A stretch of DNA of 54,667 nucleotides from a virus. Below, piece after piece: positions 7,064-13,983 of the stretch (the stretch's first letter is position 1; every line of letters begins with the position of its first letter). Below the pieces are notes generated by a model. The model was not told the origin of the DNA. It saw nothing but the letters and a program-made list of their open reading frames with translations, and searched no databases. The position numbers and the translations under genes are program-made. Where the stretch lies: positions 1 through 54,667 of the IMG/VR virus record IMGVR_UViG_3300008113_008855; one strand, given 5' to 3'.

Positions 7064-7091
7064 TTGCCTTTTTTTTATTAGCTATCATATT
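7064..7091 (+). promoter_or_regulatory. Promoter of the rightward block
   Basis: TTGCCT (7064-7069), a 16-base spacer and CATATT (7086-7091) are followed after 7 bases by the ATG at 7099. The hexamers are identical to those upstream of the 3434-3631 gene. This is the only promoter I can place at the head of the rightward block that begins at 7099. Confidence 0.65.
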
Positions 7092-7098
7092 TGTTAAT

Positions 7099-7506
7099 AT
7101 GACTATATTAGATGCATATCAAAATCTAAACGAATTCTTTAATGAGAACCAAGTCCTGAATCTGCGAAGAGACTTTAGAAAAGTTGTTTTGGTAACCGAT
7201 AGAGAAAACGACGATAAGGCTTCGGTTCTTTGTGCTTTGGCAGAGATGGAAAAGTCTGGAATCGTAAAGTCAACCACAATTGAAAATGAAGTTTATTGGG
7301 TTTTATTTAAACCTCTTGAAGCCTTTTCTCAAGATGTGGAGGTTAATTATTTGCTTGCAGCAGGTATCGCAAGTGTAATAAATAAAGTCTGCGAAGCTCT
7401 TAAGAATGATTCTGATAAATGTGATCCAAAAAATATCACGGAAAAAGATCTGAAGAATCTGATATTTATTGCATCTAAGGTCTCAGAGGAGAATCTTAAG
7501 AATTAG
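7099..7506 (+). CDS. Unknown 135-residue helical protein
   Basis: The protein begins MTILDAYQNLNEFFNENQVL. Its centre (DRENDDKASVLCALAEMEKSGIVKSTTIENEVYWVLFK) has the helix-helix-strand look of a winged-helix domain, with a short beta-hairpin wing, so DNA binding is possible but unproven. The C-terminal half is helical. It is the first gene of the rightward block, behind a strong promoter, and directly precedes the non-coding hairpin region and the sigma factor gene, so an early regulatory role would fit. Confidence 0.6.
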   Translation: MTILDAYQNLNEFFNENQVLNLRRDFRKVVLVTDRENDDKASVLCALAEMEKSGIVKSTTIENEVYWVLFKPLEAFSQDVEVNYLLAAGIASVINKVCEALKNDSDKCDPKNITEKDLKNLIFIASKVSEENLKN

Positions 7507-7539
7507 TTTGACTTTAAAGGAAAACGGTCAATCGTTCTT

Positions 7540-7966
7540 TGAATAGTTGCGCGGGAGGTAGCTTGAGCAAAACCATGCTCACTTAAAGATAGCATCTTTA
7601 TTTAAACTCGTAAGAGACAACAAGCCCGTAAAAAGACTACAGTGGTTGAGAGAAATCTCAGCGTTTGTTCGGGAGAAGCGGCGTCCTAAAAAGGCCACTG
7701 TATAAAACTGCTAGAAACTTATTCCTCTCAAATGGAAAAGGCGATGGCTGTGTCAAAAAATAAGTCACCCGCAAAACAACTATAGAAATAGCAAATCTCA
7801 GTTACTAGCTAAACGGACTATCTAAAGCCGGAGATGCGATGACTGATGTAGGTGAGATTTGGTTAAATAAACTGAAATATAAAAGTTTCAGTTGACCTGC
7901 TATTTCTTTAGCCAACTCAATGGAAAATTCAAAGGCGATGGCTGTTTCCGAAACACAAAGGAAACA
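7540..7966 (+). ncRNA. Candidate large structured RNA upstream of the sigma factor gene
   Basis: This 460-base stretch between genes has no long reading frame but many perfect helices. They are TGAGC/GCTCA (7564-7568, 7577-7581); TAAAGAT/ATCTTTA with a 3-base loop (7584-7590, 7594-7600); TACAGTGG/CCACTGTA (7638-7645, 7695-7702) enclosing TGAGA-GAAA-TCTCA (7647-7660); AGAAATAGC/GCTATTTCT (7784-7792, 7899-7907) enclosing CAAATCTCA/TGAGATTTG (7792-7800, 7853-7861) and AACTGAAA/TTTCAGTT (7870-7877, 7886-7893); and TGTTTCC/GGAAACA (7943-7949, 7960-7966). GCGGG/CCCGC (7551-7555, 7768-7772) may close the first domain. The arrangement is a multibranched RNA in two domains. I cannot match it to tmRNA, RNase P RNA or group I intron cores. 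It may be an independent RNA or the leader of the sigma gene. Confidence 0.6.
7732..7785 (+). CDS. Possible 17-residue peptide with the KAMAVS motif
   Basis: The frame reads MEKAMAVSKNKSPAKQL and stops. It lies just after the first hairpin domain of the candidate RNA. The core AAG GCG ATG GCT GTN TCN is shared with the second small frame at 7920, and the differences within the core are at third codon positions, which suggests but does not prove peptide coding. The two copies may instead be a conserved RNA element. Confidence 0.3.
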   Translation: MEKAMAVSKNKSPAKQL

Positions 7967-8003
7967 CCATGGAAAAAGTAAAAATTCAACACTCGGAGCT
8001 TGA
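7920..8003 (+). CDS. Possible 27-residue leader peptide overlapping the sigma gene
   Basis: The frame starts MENSKAMAVSETQRKHHG and ends GA, running 35 bases into the sigma factor gene in another frame. It follows the second hairpin domain in the same way as the frame at 7732 follows the first. If translated, ribosomes would pass through the hairpin at 7943-7966 that holds the AAAGGA site of the sigma gene, so it could control sigma synthesis. This is inference. Confidence 0.3.
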   Translation: MENSKAMAVSETQRKHHGKSKNSTLGA

Positions 8004-8574
8004 CCTTATATCAAAGGTTAAACTGGACAACTGCAACGATAGTTTCGGTGAGCTTTCTAAGCTCTACGACAACTTTTATTACTCCATCGCCCAAAAATAT
8101 TCTTCGACCTTAGTAAAGGCTGGGATGAACAAGGACGATATCAAATATGAGAAAGACTTCATTCTTTATAAAGCAGTTAAGTCTTTCGATGCGAAGCAGA
8201 AAACGAAGTTTTCAACTTGGTTCTGTAACTGCGTTAAATATCATTTCTTGAACTATATTAACTCCAACAAGAAGTACATGCTTGCTGAAGAAAACAAAAT
8301 AGACTTCTTTAATAACAAGGATATTTTAGTTTCTGTAGATAAGAATAATGATACTTACTCTTACCTGTTATCTCTACTCTCTTCTTTTAAGGACGAAAGA
8401 ATCAGGCAGGTTTATGAATTGAGATATTTTTCAGGAGGAGAGAAGCTTGCCACTTGGAATTCTATAGCCAAAAAGCTTGGAGTTAGCACTCAGACAGCTA
8501 TAAACTTGCACGAAAAGACAAGATCTTTTTTAAAAAATAAAGTCCAGAGCAAAAATTCTTGTGATTTTGTTTGA
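7969..8574 (+). CDS. RNA polymerase sigma factor (sigma-70 family)
   Basis: The 201-residue protein has a region 2 (about residues 25-100: LYDNFYYSIAQKYSSTL, then KAVKSFDAKQKTKFSTWFCNCVKYHFLNYI), the conserved polymerase-clamp and -10 recognition helices. A C-terminal region 4 helix-turn-helix (about 160-195: WNSIAKKLGVSTQTAINLHEKTRSFLK) recognises -35 DNA. It is small and lacks regions 1 and 3, as in alternative or phage sigma factors. It likely redirects host RNA polymerase to phage promoters, perhaps the TTGxxx-16-CATAnT set in this window. It is the rare gene here with a Shine-Dalgarno (AAAGGA, 7957-7962), and that site lies within a hairpin (7943-7966), so translation may be regulated. 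Confidence 0.85.
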   Translation: MEKVKIQHSELDLISKVKLDNCNDSFGELSKLYDNFYYSIAQKYSSTLVKAGMNKDDIKYEKDFILYKAVKSFDAKQKTKFSTWFCNCVKYHFLNYINSNKKYMLAEENKIDFFNNKDILVSVDKNNDTYSYLLSLLSSFKDERIRQVYELRYFSGGEKLATWNSIAKKLGVSTQTAINLHEKTRSFLKNKVQSKNSCDFV

Positions 8575-8598
8575 CAAATTTGTTTTTACGACCATACT
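8571..8598 (+). promoter_or_regulatory. Promoter of the DUF736-like gene
   Basis: TTGACA (8571-8576) overlaps the TGA stop of the sigma gene. A 16-base spacer and CATACT (8593-8598) follow, then 9 bases to the ATG at 8608. It has the consensus -35 and the same geometry as the other promoters in the window. Confidence 0.7.
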
Positions 8599-8607
8599 CA
8601 GTGGGTA

Positions 8608-8913
8608 ATGAACGATAATAAAAACGAAAATAACTGGACTCGCCGAGAAGTCGGTGCCTTGTGGACTAAACTCAGCAAGGATAAGAGTCAGAAGTACATG
8701 ACTGGACATATCCAAACCTCGTTGGAAGGAAAGATCGACATCGTGATTTTCTCCAATAAGGAAAAGAAGACAGATAAGGCTCCTGATTTTAGGATCTATT
8801 TGTCTGAAAAGAAAAATGATTCTGTCGCCTCAAGCGCGAATGTGAAGAGTGGGGCTTCGCAGAGCCGACCAAAGCCTCAAGAAGAGTCTTTGGAAGATGA
8901 GGGTGTTCTCTAA
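8608..8913 (+). CDS. DUF736-like small protein
   Basis: The 101-residue protein opens with a stretch of the form WTRREVGALWTKLSKD, then KYMTGHIQTSLEGKIDIVIFSNKEKK and APDFRIYLSEK. This resembles the DUF736 pattern (G-x-I, then F-x-N-x-x-K, then P-D-F-x-I), a small beta-sheet fold found in proteobacteria, plasmids and phages with no fixed function. After about residue 72 it becomes a Ser-, Pro- and Glu-rich tail ending LEDEGVL, which looks like the acidic tail of an SSB, so binding of single-stranded DNA or of a replication partner is possible. It has its own promoter and is followed by a strong terminator, so it is probably a separately expressed single gene. Confidence 0.6.
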   Translation: MNDNKNENNWTRREVGALWTKLSKDKSQKYMTGHIQTSLEGKIDIVIFSNKEKKTDKAPDFRIYLSEKKNDSVASSANVKSGASQSRPKPQEESLEDEGVL

Positions 8914-8944
8914 AAAGAACTAAAAAAGATAGAAAATCCTTTTC

Positions 8945-8974
8945 ACCTACCTATAACAATAGGTAGGTTTTTTT
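8945..8974 (+). terminator. Rho-independent terminator abutting the next start codon
   Basis: A perfect 10-base-pair stem ACCTACCTAT / ATAGGTAGGT with the loop AACA is followed by six T, and the ATG of the next gene is the very next base. It ends the DUF736-like unit. Confidence 0.85.
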
Positions 8975-10057
8975 ATGAATTTTTCTGTTCAGCTTCCTCT
9001 CAATAATCTTAGCTTTGGGCAAGTTAGTTACAATTTGCTATATGAATTTTTTAAGATGGGCCTAGAGCCTTGCTTATTTAAAGCTTCTGATCATCAAATA
9101 GACTATTCTGCTTATGATTTTGAACCAGAGTTTATTAGCTGGATTAATAATATTCACAACAAGTCTTTTACTAATCATAATAGAAGCATTCCTATTATTA
9201 GACTTTGGCATATAAATGACTCTTGGAGAACTTATTCTGATAAGCAAGTCTTGTTAACTTTCCATGAAACAGATGAGCTAACTGAAGCTGAAGTAAATAT
9301 AGCAAAGCACAGCAAACTTTGTGTAAGCTCTAAATTTTCTAAAGAAGTTTTTAAGAAGCACGGACTAGACGCTGAAGTTGTTAAGCTTGGATTTGACTCA
9401 AAGCATTTTAAAAAGTTAGATAAGGTTTATTTTGATGACGATAGAATTACATTTAATCTTTGTGGAAAGTTTGAGAAAAGAAAGCACCACGCTAAAATAG
9501 TAAAAACGTGGATTAAGAAGTTCGGAAGAAATAAAAAGTATTCTCTTCAGTGCGCTCTGCACAATATGTTTTATCAAGATCCTAACGAGCTTAAGCTTAT
9601 TTACAGCGATCTCCTTGATAATAGACAAGTATTTAATGTTTCGTTTTTGAATTTTATGCCAAAGAATTCTGTATATAATGACTACTTGAATTCTGGAGAT
9701 ATTATTATTGGAATGTCTGGAGGAGAGGGATGGGGCTTGCCAGAGTTCCAATCAGTAGCAATAGGAAAGCATGCTGTTATTTTAAATGCTACCTCTTATA
9801 AGGAGTGGGCCAATTCTGAAAATTCTATTCTTGTTAATCCTAATAATAAAACTGAAGTTTATGATGGCAAATTCTTTTCTAAAGGAGCGCCATTCAACCA
9901 AGGATCAATTTTTGATTTTAGCGAAGACGAATTTATCCACGGGTGCGAGCAAGCAATATCTAGGGTAGAAAAAGACAGAACAAATCACGAAGGGCTAAAG
10001 CTTCAAGATGAGTTTAAATATTCAGACCTAGCAAAACAATTACTATCAATGATTTAA
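8975..10057 (+). CDS. Glycosyltransferase, GT4-like (GT-B fold)
   Basis: The protein of 360 residues begins MNFSVQLPLNNLSFGQVSYNLL, the start seen in phage and bacterial GT4-type enzymes. Its C-terminal half carries the donor-binding region: FNLCGKFEKRKHHAKIVKTW (start of the second Rossmann domain), then GDIIIGMSGGEGWGLPEFQSVAIGKHAV, the E-x7-E-type motif where the sugar nucleotide phosphates bind (GWGLPEFQSVA). It transfers a sugar from an activated donor to an unknown acceptor in the cytoplasm. It opens the glycan island. The start codon directly follows a terminator, so how it is transcribed is unclear. Confidence 0.85.
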   Translation: MNFSVQLPLNNLSFGQVSYNLLYEFFKMGLEPCLFKASDHQIDYSAYDFEPEFISWINNIHNKSFTNHNRSIPIIRLWHINDSWRTYSDKQVLLTFHETDELTEAEVNIAKHSKLCVSSKFSKEVFKKHGLDAEVVKLGFDSKHFKKLDKVYFDDDRITFNLCGKFEKRKHHAKIVKTWIKKFGRNKKYSLQCALHNMFYQDPNELKLIYSDLLDNRQVFNVSFLNFMPKNSVYNDYLNSGDIIIGMSGGEGWGLPEFQSVAIGKHAVILNATSYKEWANSENSILVNPNNKTEVYDGKFFSKGAPFNQGSIFDFSEDEFIHGCEQAISRVEKDRTNHEGLKLQDEFKYSDLAKQLLSMI

Positions 10058-10058
10058 T

Positions 10059-10430
10059 ATGCCAATTTATCTTTTTAAAAATCCCAATAGTGGTAAAATT
10101 GTTTCTGTGTTTCAACTCATGAATGATGAGCATACTTATTCAGAAGGGAATATTAAGTATGAAAGAGTGTTTACTGTACCTAACGCAGCAATAGATTCTC
10201 AAATAGACCCTAATTCTTCCCAGCAGTTCGTTGAGAAGACTGGAAAAATGAAAGGCACACTTGGAGAAATTTGGGACTACTCTAAGGAAATGAGCGAAAA
10301 GAGATCCAAGGCCACGGGAACAGATCCAATTCGAGACAAGACCGAGGCGGCATACTCTAAGAAAAGAAGAGGCATGAAGTACAAGGAAAAGATAAGTGTT
10401 TCTGAAATGCCAAAGATTCAATTTGACTAA
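10059..10430 (+). CDS. FmdB-like small protein without zinc cysteines
   Basis: The 123-residue protein starts MPIYLFKNPNSGKIVSVFQLMNDEHTY, with the layout of the FmdB/zinc-ribbon regulatory family (MP-x-Y-x-F, glycine, then a hydrophobic run), but it has no cysteine where the family usually has CxxC pairs. The C-terminal half is strongly charged and basic (KEMSEKRSKATGTDPIRDK, KKRRGMKYKEK). Similar proteins occur in phages with no known role. It starts one base after the glycosyltransferase stop, with no ribosome-binding site. Its last codons and stop (TTTGACTAA) contain a TTGACT that could be a -35 box for the RNR gene. Confidence 0.5.
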   Translation: MPIYLFKNPNSGKIVSVFQLMNDEHTYSEGNIKYERVFTVPNAAIDSQIDPNSSQQFVEKTGKMKGTLGEIWDYSKEMSEKRSKATGTDPIRDKTEAAYSKKRRGMKYKEKISVSEMPKIQFD

Positions 10431-10470
10431 CTCCAAAAAGCTGGATTATTGTGTAACTCATCTTACCTTT

Positions 10471-12444
10471 ATGACTAAAACTCTCTCTAAGGACTTCGTA
10501 AATAAATATAAAAACAAACAACCAAACTGGGGCTTCAATGGCTTAGGATATATCGTATACAAGAGAACATACGCTCGTCTTAAGGAAGATGGAAATACCG
10601 AAGAGTGGTTCGAAACGGTAGAGCGTTGCGTAAATGGCGCTCAGAAAATTGGAGCCGGTTATACAGAAGAGGAAGCCGAAAGAATTTATGATTATGTTTT
10701 TAATCTTAAATGCAACTTTGCTGGCAGAATGCTTTGGCAGCTTGGCACTTCTACAGTAGACCGCTTCGGAGCAAATTCTCTTCTCAATTGCTGGGCTGTT
10801 GCAATGAGAGAGCCTAATGCATTTTTGTTCTTGTTTGAGAACTTGATGCTTGGAGGAGGAGTTGGATACAGCATTCGTCGAGAAGACGTCCATGAGCTTC
10901 CAAAAATTAAGAAAGGTGTAACGATTATTCATGAAGGAGTTAAAGACGCTGACTACATTGTTCCTGATAAACGCGAAGGTTGGGTTAATCTACTTTCGAA
11001 GGTGTTGGACGCTTTTTACGTCACAGGTAAATCATTTTCGTATTCGACTATTCTCATCAGAGGATACGGTGAGCCAATCAAGGGCTTTGGCGGAAAAGCT
11101 TCTGGCCCACAAATCCTTATTGACGGAATCGATAAGATCACAAAACTCTTTCAGTCGAGAGAAGGTAAAAAACTTCGTTCAATTGACGTTCTTGATATCT
11201 GTAACATTATTGGTAGTGTTGTTGTTGCTGGCAACGTTAGAAGGTCTGCTGAGATAGCTCTTGGAGATCCTGACGATATCCTTTATCTCCGTGCTAAGAA
11301 CTGGGGGACCGGGAATGTTCCCAACTGGAGAGCAATGAGCAATAACACTATCTATGCTGATAGTTATGATCATGTTCTTGAAGAGATCTGGAAGAATGGG
11401 TACGAAATAAATCCAGATAGCGGCTATGCCAACGGAGAGCCTTATGGCTTCTTCAACTTGCCATTGTCTCAAAAGTTTGGCCGCATTAAGGATGGCCCGA
11501 TCTCAGACAACGCAATGTATCCAACAAGTGCTGATGATTGCGAAATGACAAACCCATGCGCCGAGATCAGCCTTTCAAATTACGAGTGCTGCAATCTGTG
11601 CGAACTTTATCTTAACAACATTGAAAGCAAAGAAGAGCTTATCGACTGCTCTCAATTGCTTTATAAGACTCAAAAGGCTATAGCCTCTCTTCCGTTCATC
11701 CATGAGCAAACTAATAAGATCGTCCACAAGAATATGCGTCTTGGCCTTGGTGTTACTGGCGTTTGTCAGTCTCTACATAAGCTTGCTTGGCTTGATGATT
11801 GTTATGTTGCTTTGCGCGCTTTTGATAGGTCTTGGAGCAAGCTTCGTGGATGGCCTGAAAGTATTAAGCTCACGACTATTAAGCCTTCTGGCACACTAAG
11901 CCTTCTTGGCGGCGCAACCCCCGGAGTTCACCCAGCGTTTAGCGAGTATTACATGCGCACAGTTCGCATGTCTAGTTCTGATGGTCTAGTTCAAATCTGC
12001 AAGGATATGGGCTACCACGTTGAGTTCCTTGTTAATTTTGATGGAACTGAAAACCGAGACACTGTAGTTGTTTATTTCCCATGCAAGACTCCTGAAGGAT
12101 CTATTCTTGCTAAGGATATGGATGTATTGAAGCAGCTTGATATGGTTAAGAAGCTTCAAACTGACTGGTCTGATAATGCAGTTTCTGTTACTGCTTACTA
12201 TAAGCCTGAAGAGCTTGATTCTTTAAAGACTTGGCTAAAGGACAACTATGAGCATAATGTTAAGAGCGTTAGCTTCTTGTTGTTTAAGAATCACGGCTTC
12301 AAGCAAGCTCCATATCAAGAGATCGACGAAGAGACCTATTCTAGCGCAATAGCTAAAGTTAAGAATCTCTCTGCAATGTCCATTAACAGTTCAGAAATGC
12401 TAGACATGGCGGAGTGCTCTACGGGGGCTTGCCCAATTCGCTAA
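10471..12444 (+). CDS. Class II (B12-dependent) ribonucleoside-triphosphate reductase
   Basis: I choose the start MTKTLSKDF at 10471; an upstream in-frame start overlaps the previous gene. The 657-residue protein has the class II monomeric RNR signature: LLNCWAVA (first active-site Cys), NPCAEISLSNYECCNLCEL (thiyl-radical Cys and the second disulfide Cys), TTIKPSGTLSLLGGATPGVH (phosphate binding) and a C-terminal redox pair CSTGAC near the end. GNVRRSAEIALG and GEPYGFFNLPLSQKFGR are further family blocks. It needs adenosylcobalamin from the host and reduces ribonucleoside triphosphates for phage DNA synthesis. It stands alone among glycan genes, not with the replication cluster. Confidence 0.93.
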   Translation: MTKTLSKDFVNKYKNKQPNWGFNGLGYIVYKRTYARLKEDGNTEEWFETVERCVNGAQKIGAGYTEEEAERIYDYVFNLKCNFAGRMLWQLGTSTVDRFGANSLLNCWAVAMREPNAFLFLFENLMLGGGVGYSIRREDVHELPKIKKGVTIIHEGVKDADYIVPDKREGWVNLLSKVLDAFYVTGKSFSYSTILIRGYGEPIKGFGGKASGPQILIDGIDKITKLFQSREGKKLRSIDVLDICNIIGSVVVAGNVRRSAEIALGDPDDILYLRAKNWGTGNVPNWRAMSNNTIYADSYDHVLEEIWKNGYEINPDSGYANGEPYGFFNLPLSQKFGRIKDGPISDNAMYPTSADDCEMTNPCAEISLSNYECCNLCELYLNNIESKEELIDCSQLLYKTQKAIASLPFIHEQTNKIVHKNMRLGLGVTGVCQSLHKLAWLDDCYVALRAFDRSWSKLRGWPESIKLTTIKPSGTLSLLGGATPGVHPAFSEYYMRTVRMSSSDGLVQICKDMGYHVEFLVNFDGTENRDTVVVYFPCKTPEGSILAKDMDVLKQLDMVKKLQTDWSDNAVSVTAYYKPEELDSLKTWLKDNYEHNVKSVSFLLFKNHGFKQAPYQEIDEETYSSAIAKVKNLSAMSINSSEMLDMAECSTGACPIR

Positions 12445-12463
12445 TCACATAAATATTTACAAA

Positions 12464-12507
12464 ATTAGGGTCTAATTTTATGGAAATTTCCATAGTTAGG
12501 CCCTAAT
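12464..12507 (+). terminator. Long nested inverted repeat (possible terminator or RNA element)
   Basis: ATTAGGG (12464-12470) pairs with CCCTAAT (12501-12507), TCTAA with TTAGG (one wobble), and an inner palindrome TATGGAAATTTCCATA sits at the tip, giving a stem of about 20 base pairs with one small internal bulge. It lies between the RNR stop and the next ATG. No good T-tract follows on the plus strand, so it may be a processing or stability element, a binding site or a weak terminator. Confidence 0.6.
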
Positions 12508-12520
12508 ACATTTTAAACAT

Positions 12521-13306
12521 ATGAAATTTTACATCCGTGGCGGAATTGGTGATTTTTTGCAGTCTCTTTGGTTCGCTAGAAACTACTCTCATAAAGAGTA
12601 TGTAGTTCACACTCACTTTAAAAAAGCCAAAGAGTTCTATGATCATTTTGGAATTAAGAATACCTTTTTCTATCCATTCGATGATTTGAAAAGCCACGAT
12701 GCTCAAGTAGATAATATTGTTAAAGAGCAAGGCGAAAATTCGACCAAGAATATCCAAGAAACTCCAAGGGCTTTTTATTCTGGATTTGAATTTGGAGAAG
12801 AGGCAGATAAGGCTTCAGAAGCTTTAGTTAATTCATTTAAGGAAAAGAAGAATATAATTGGAATTCACCCATTCCGAAGCGGCTTTGCTCTTTCTGTTTA
12901 CGCAAGCTTTGATCTTCCAGCCAGAATTATTCCGATCTCCATAACAAAAGAGATAATTAATAATGACAACAATTATCTAATTTTTGGCTCGAAAGAAGAG
13001 CTTGCCAATTACGGACTACAAGAGTCTGATAATGTAAAGTTTGTTTCTTTTGATAATATTCTCCACAGCTTGAATACAGTTAAGCATTGTAGCAAGTTGA
13101 TTGGCGTAGATAGTTGCTTTAAGACAATGTCATCTATGCAAAAGATTTCTACCATTTGTTTGATTGGAGATTTCCCAGATCAGACAAGAGACGCTTTCTT
13201 TGTTGATCAATATGTTAACGATGGTTACATGAAGGTTATGAAGGTGAAGGATATTGTGGCTGAACACGATCAAGTCGTGTCTTTTATTAAAGAAAACTTA
13301 GCTTAA
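12521..13306 (+). CDS. Heptosyltransferase-like glycosyltransferase (GT9)
   Basis: The protein opens RGGIGDFLQSLWFAR (6-20), the GT9 start motif that follows the first strand, and continues with IGIHPFRSG (113-121, the heptosyltransferase nucleotide-binding strand), NYLIFGSKEE (151-160) and LIGVDSCFKTMSSM (193-206), the typical G-x-D-S end block. Enzymes of this family add heptose to lipopolysaccharide core on the cytoplasmic side of the inner membrane; here the donor and acceptor are unknown. The length (261) is shorter than the usual 320-350. Its stop overlaps the start of the next gene (TTAATGA). Confidence 0.75.
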   Translation: MKFYIRGGIGDFLQSLWFARNYSHKEYVVHTHFKKAKEFYDHFGIKNTFFYPFDDLKSHDAQVDNIVKEQGENSTKNIQETPRAFYSGFEFGEEADKASEALVNSFKEKKNIIGIHPFRSGFALSVYASFDLPARIIPISITKEIINNDNNYLIFGSKEELANYGLQESDNVKFVSFDNILHSLNTVKHCSKLIGVDSCFKTMSSMQKISTICLIGDFPDQTRDAFFVDQYVNDGYMKVMKVKDIVAEHDQVVSFIKENLA

Positions 13307-13983
13307 TGAAAACATTCTACGCTCATATAGATCTTGGAGATCTTATCTATTCATTATATTTTGCCAAGAGACTTGGCGTAGAAAACTACTTAATAGATTC
13401 TAAAAGAGGCATTTGCAAATTTAATGAAGCTAGTAAAAACTTCATAACGCCCCTAATAAAAAATCAAAGCTATATAAAGTCTGTAGAAGATTTTAATTAT
13501 CAGCCTTATGATTTTGATTACGGATCTCATCCAAAAAACTTAGAAGTAAAAATTGGTGACAATCTGACAGAGTACCACTCTTCAAAATTTGATATTGACT
13601 GGAAAACCGTGCAAGAGCCTTGGCTTCAAGCGAATCCTATTGATTTCGGAAAAAAGATCATCATAAATAGAACTCCTAGATATCAAAAAAATTATTACTT
13701 TTATCATGATTTTTTAAGACATGTTAACTTGAATGATTGTTTATTTGTTGGGCTTGAGGAAGAATGGAAAGAATTTTGTTATCTATTTAAGAAACCAATG
13801 GATTATTATAGCAGCACATCTTCCGCAGATCTTGCTTCTGTAATTAATGGGTGCGAAACTTTTCTTGGAAATCAATCTTTAGCTCTATCTATCGCCACGG
13901 GACTTGGTAAGCACTGCATTGTTGAAACTGGAGAATATTGTGCTAATTATATTTTTAATAGCAAGAGAATGATTTATTTTTAA
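13306..13983 (+). CDS. GT9-related protein, probable glycosyltransferase
   Basis: The 225-residue protein MKTFYAHIDLGDLIYSLYFAK keeps the spacing of the GT9 N-terminus (G-D-L-I-Y-S-L), and the C-terminus GCETFLGNQSLALSIATGLGKHCIVETG resembles the heptosyltransferase D-S-G-x-x-H-x-A end block, with NQS in place of DSG. KIIINRTPRYQKNYYFYHDF in the middle is the donor-side loop seen in related phage proteins. I call it a probable GT-B transferase or a transferase-like structural partner. It overlaps the gene before it by one base and is directly followed by the next gene. Confidence 0.55.
   Translation: MKTFYAHIDLGDLIYSLYFAKRLGVENYLIDSKRGICKFNEASKNFITPLIKNQSYIKSVEDFNYQPYDFDYGSHPKNLEVKIGDNLTEYHSSKFDIDWKTVQEPWLQANPIDFGKKIIINRTPRYQKNYYFYHDFLRHVNLNDCLFVGLEEEWKEFCYLFKKPMDYYSSTSSADLASVINGCETFLGNQSLALSIATGLGKHCIVETGEYCANYIFNSKRMIYF

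Noticed and set aside
7507-7968. tmRNA, RNase P RNA, group I intron or glutamine riboswitch in the hairpin region
   Set aside because: There is no tRNA-like end or tag frame with ANDENYALAA-type ending, no P4-type RNase P core, and the AGACTACAG stretch at 7634 has no TAGTC partner to form the P7 helix of a group I intron. The downstream-peptide type of glutamine riboswitch was considered because of the short peptides, and a CGTTC and a GGAGGTAG occur, but the GAAGGAACGC part is missing.
10396-10470. Longer N-terminus for the ribonucleotide reductase
   Set aside because: The upstream 25 codons overlap the previous gene and do not look like reductase sequence; MTKTLSKDF is a better start.
12504-12520. 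Promoter TACATT before the gene at 12521
   Set aside because: The hexamer 16 bases upstream (AATTTC) does not resemble a -35 box, so it fails the rule shown by the five accepted promoters.
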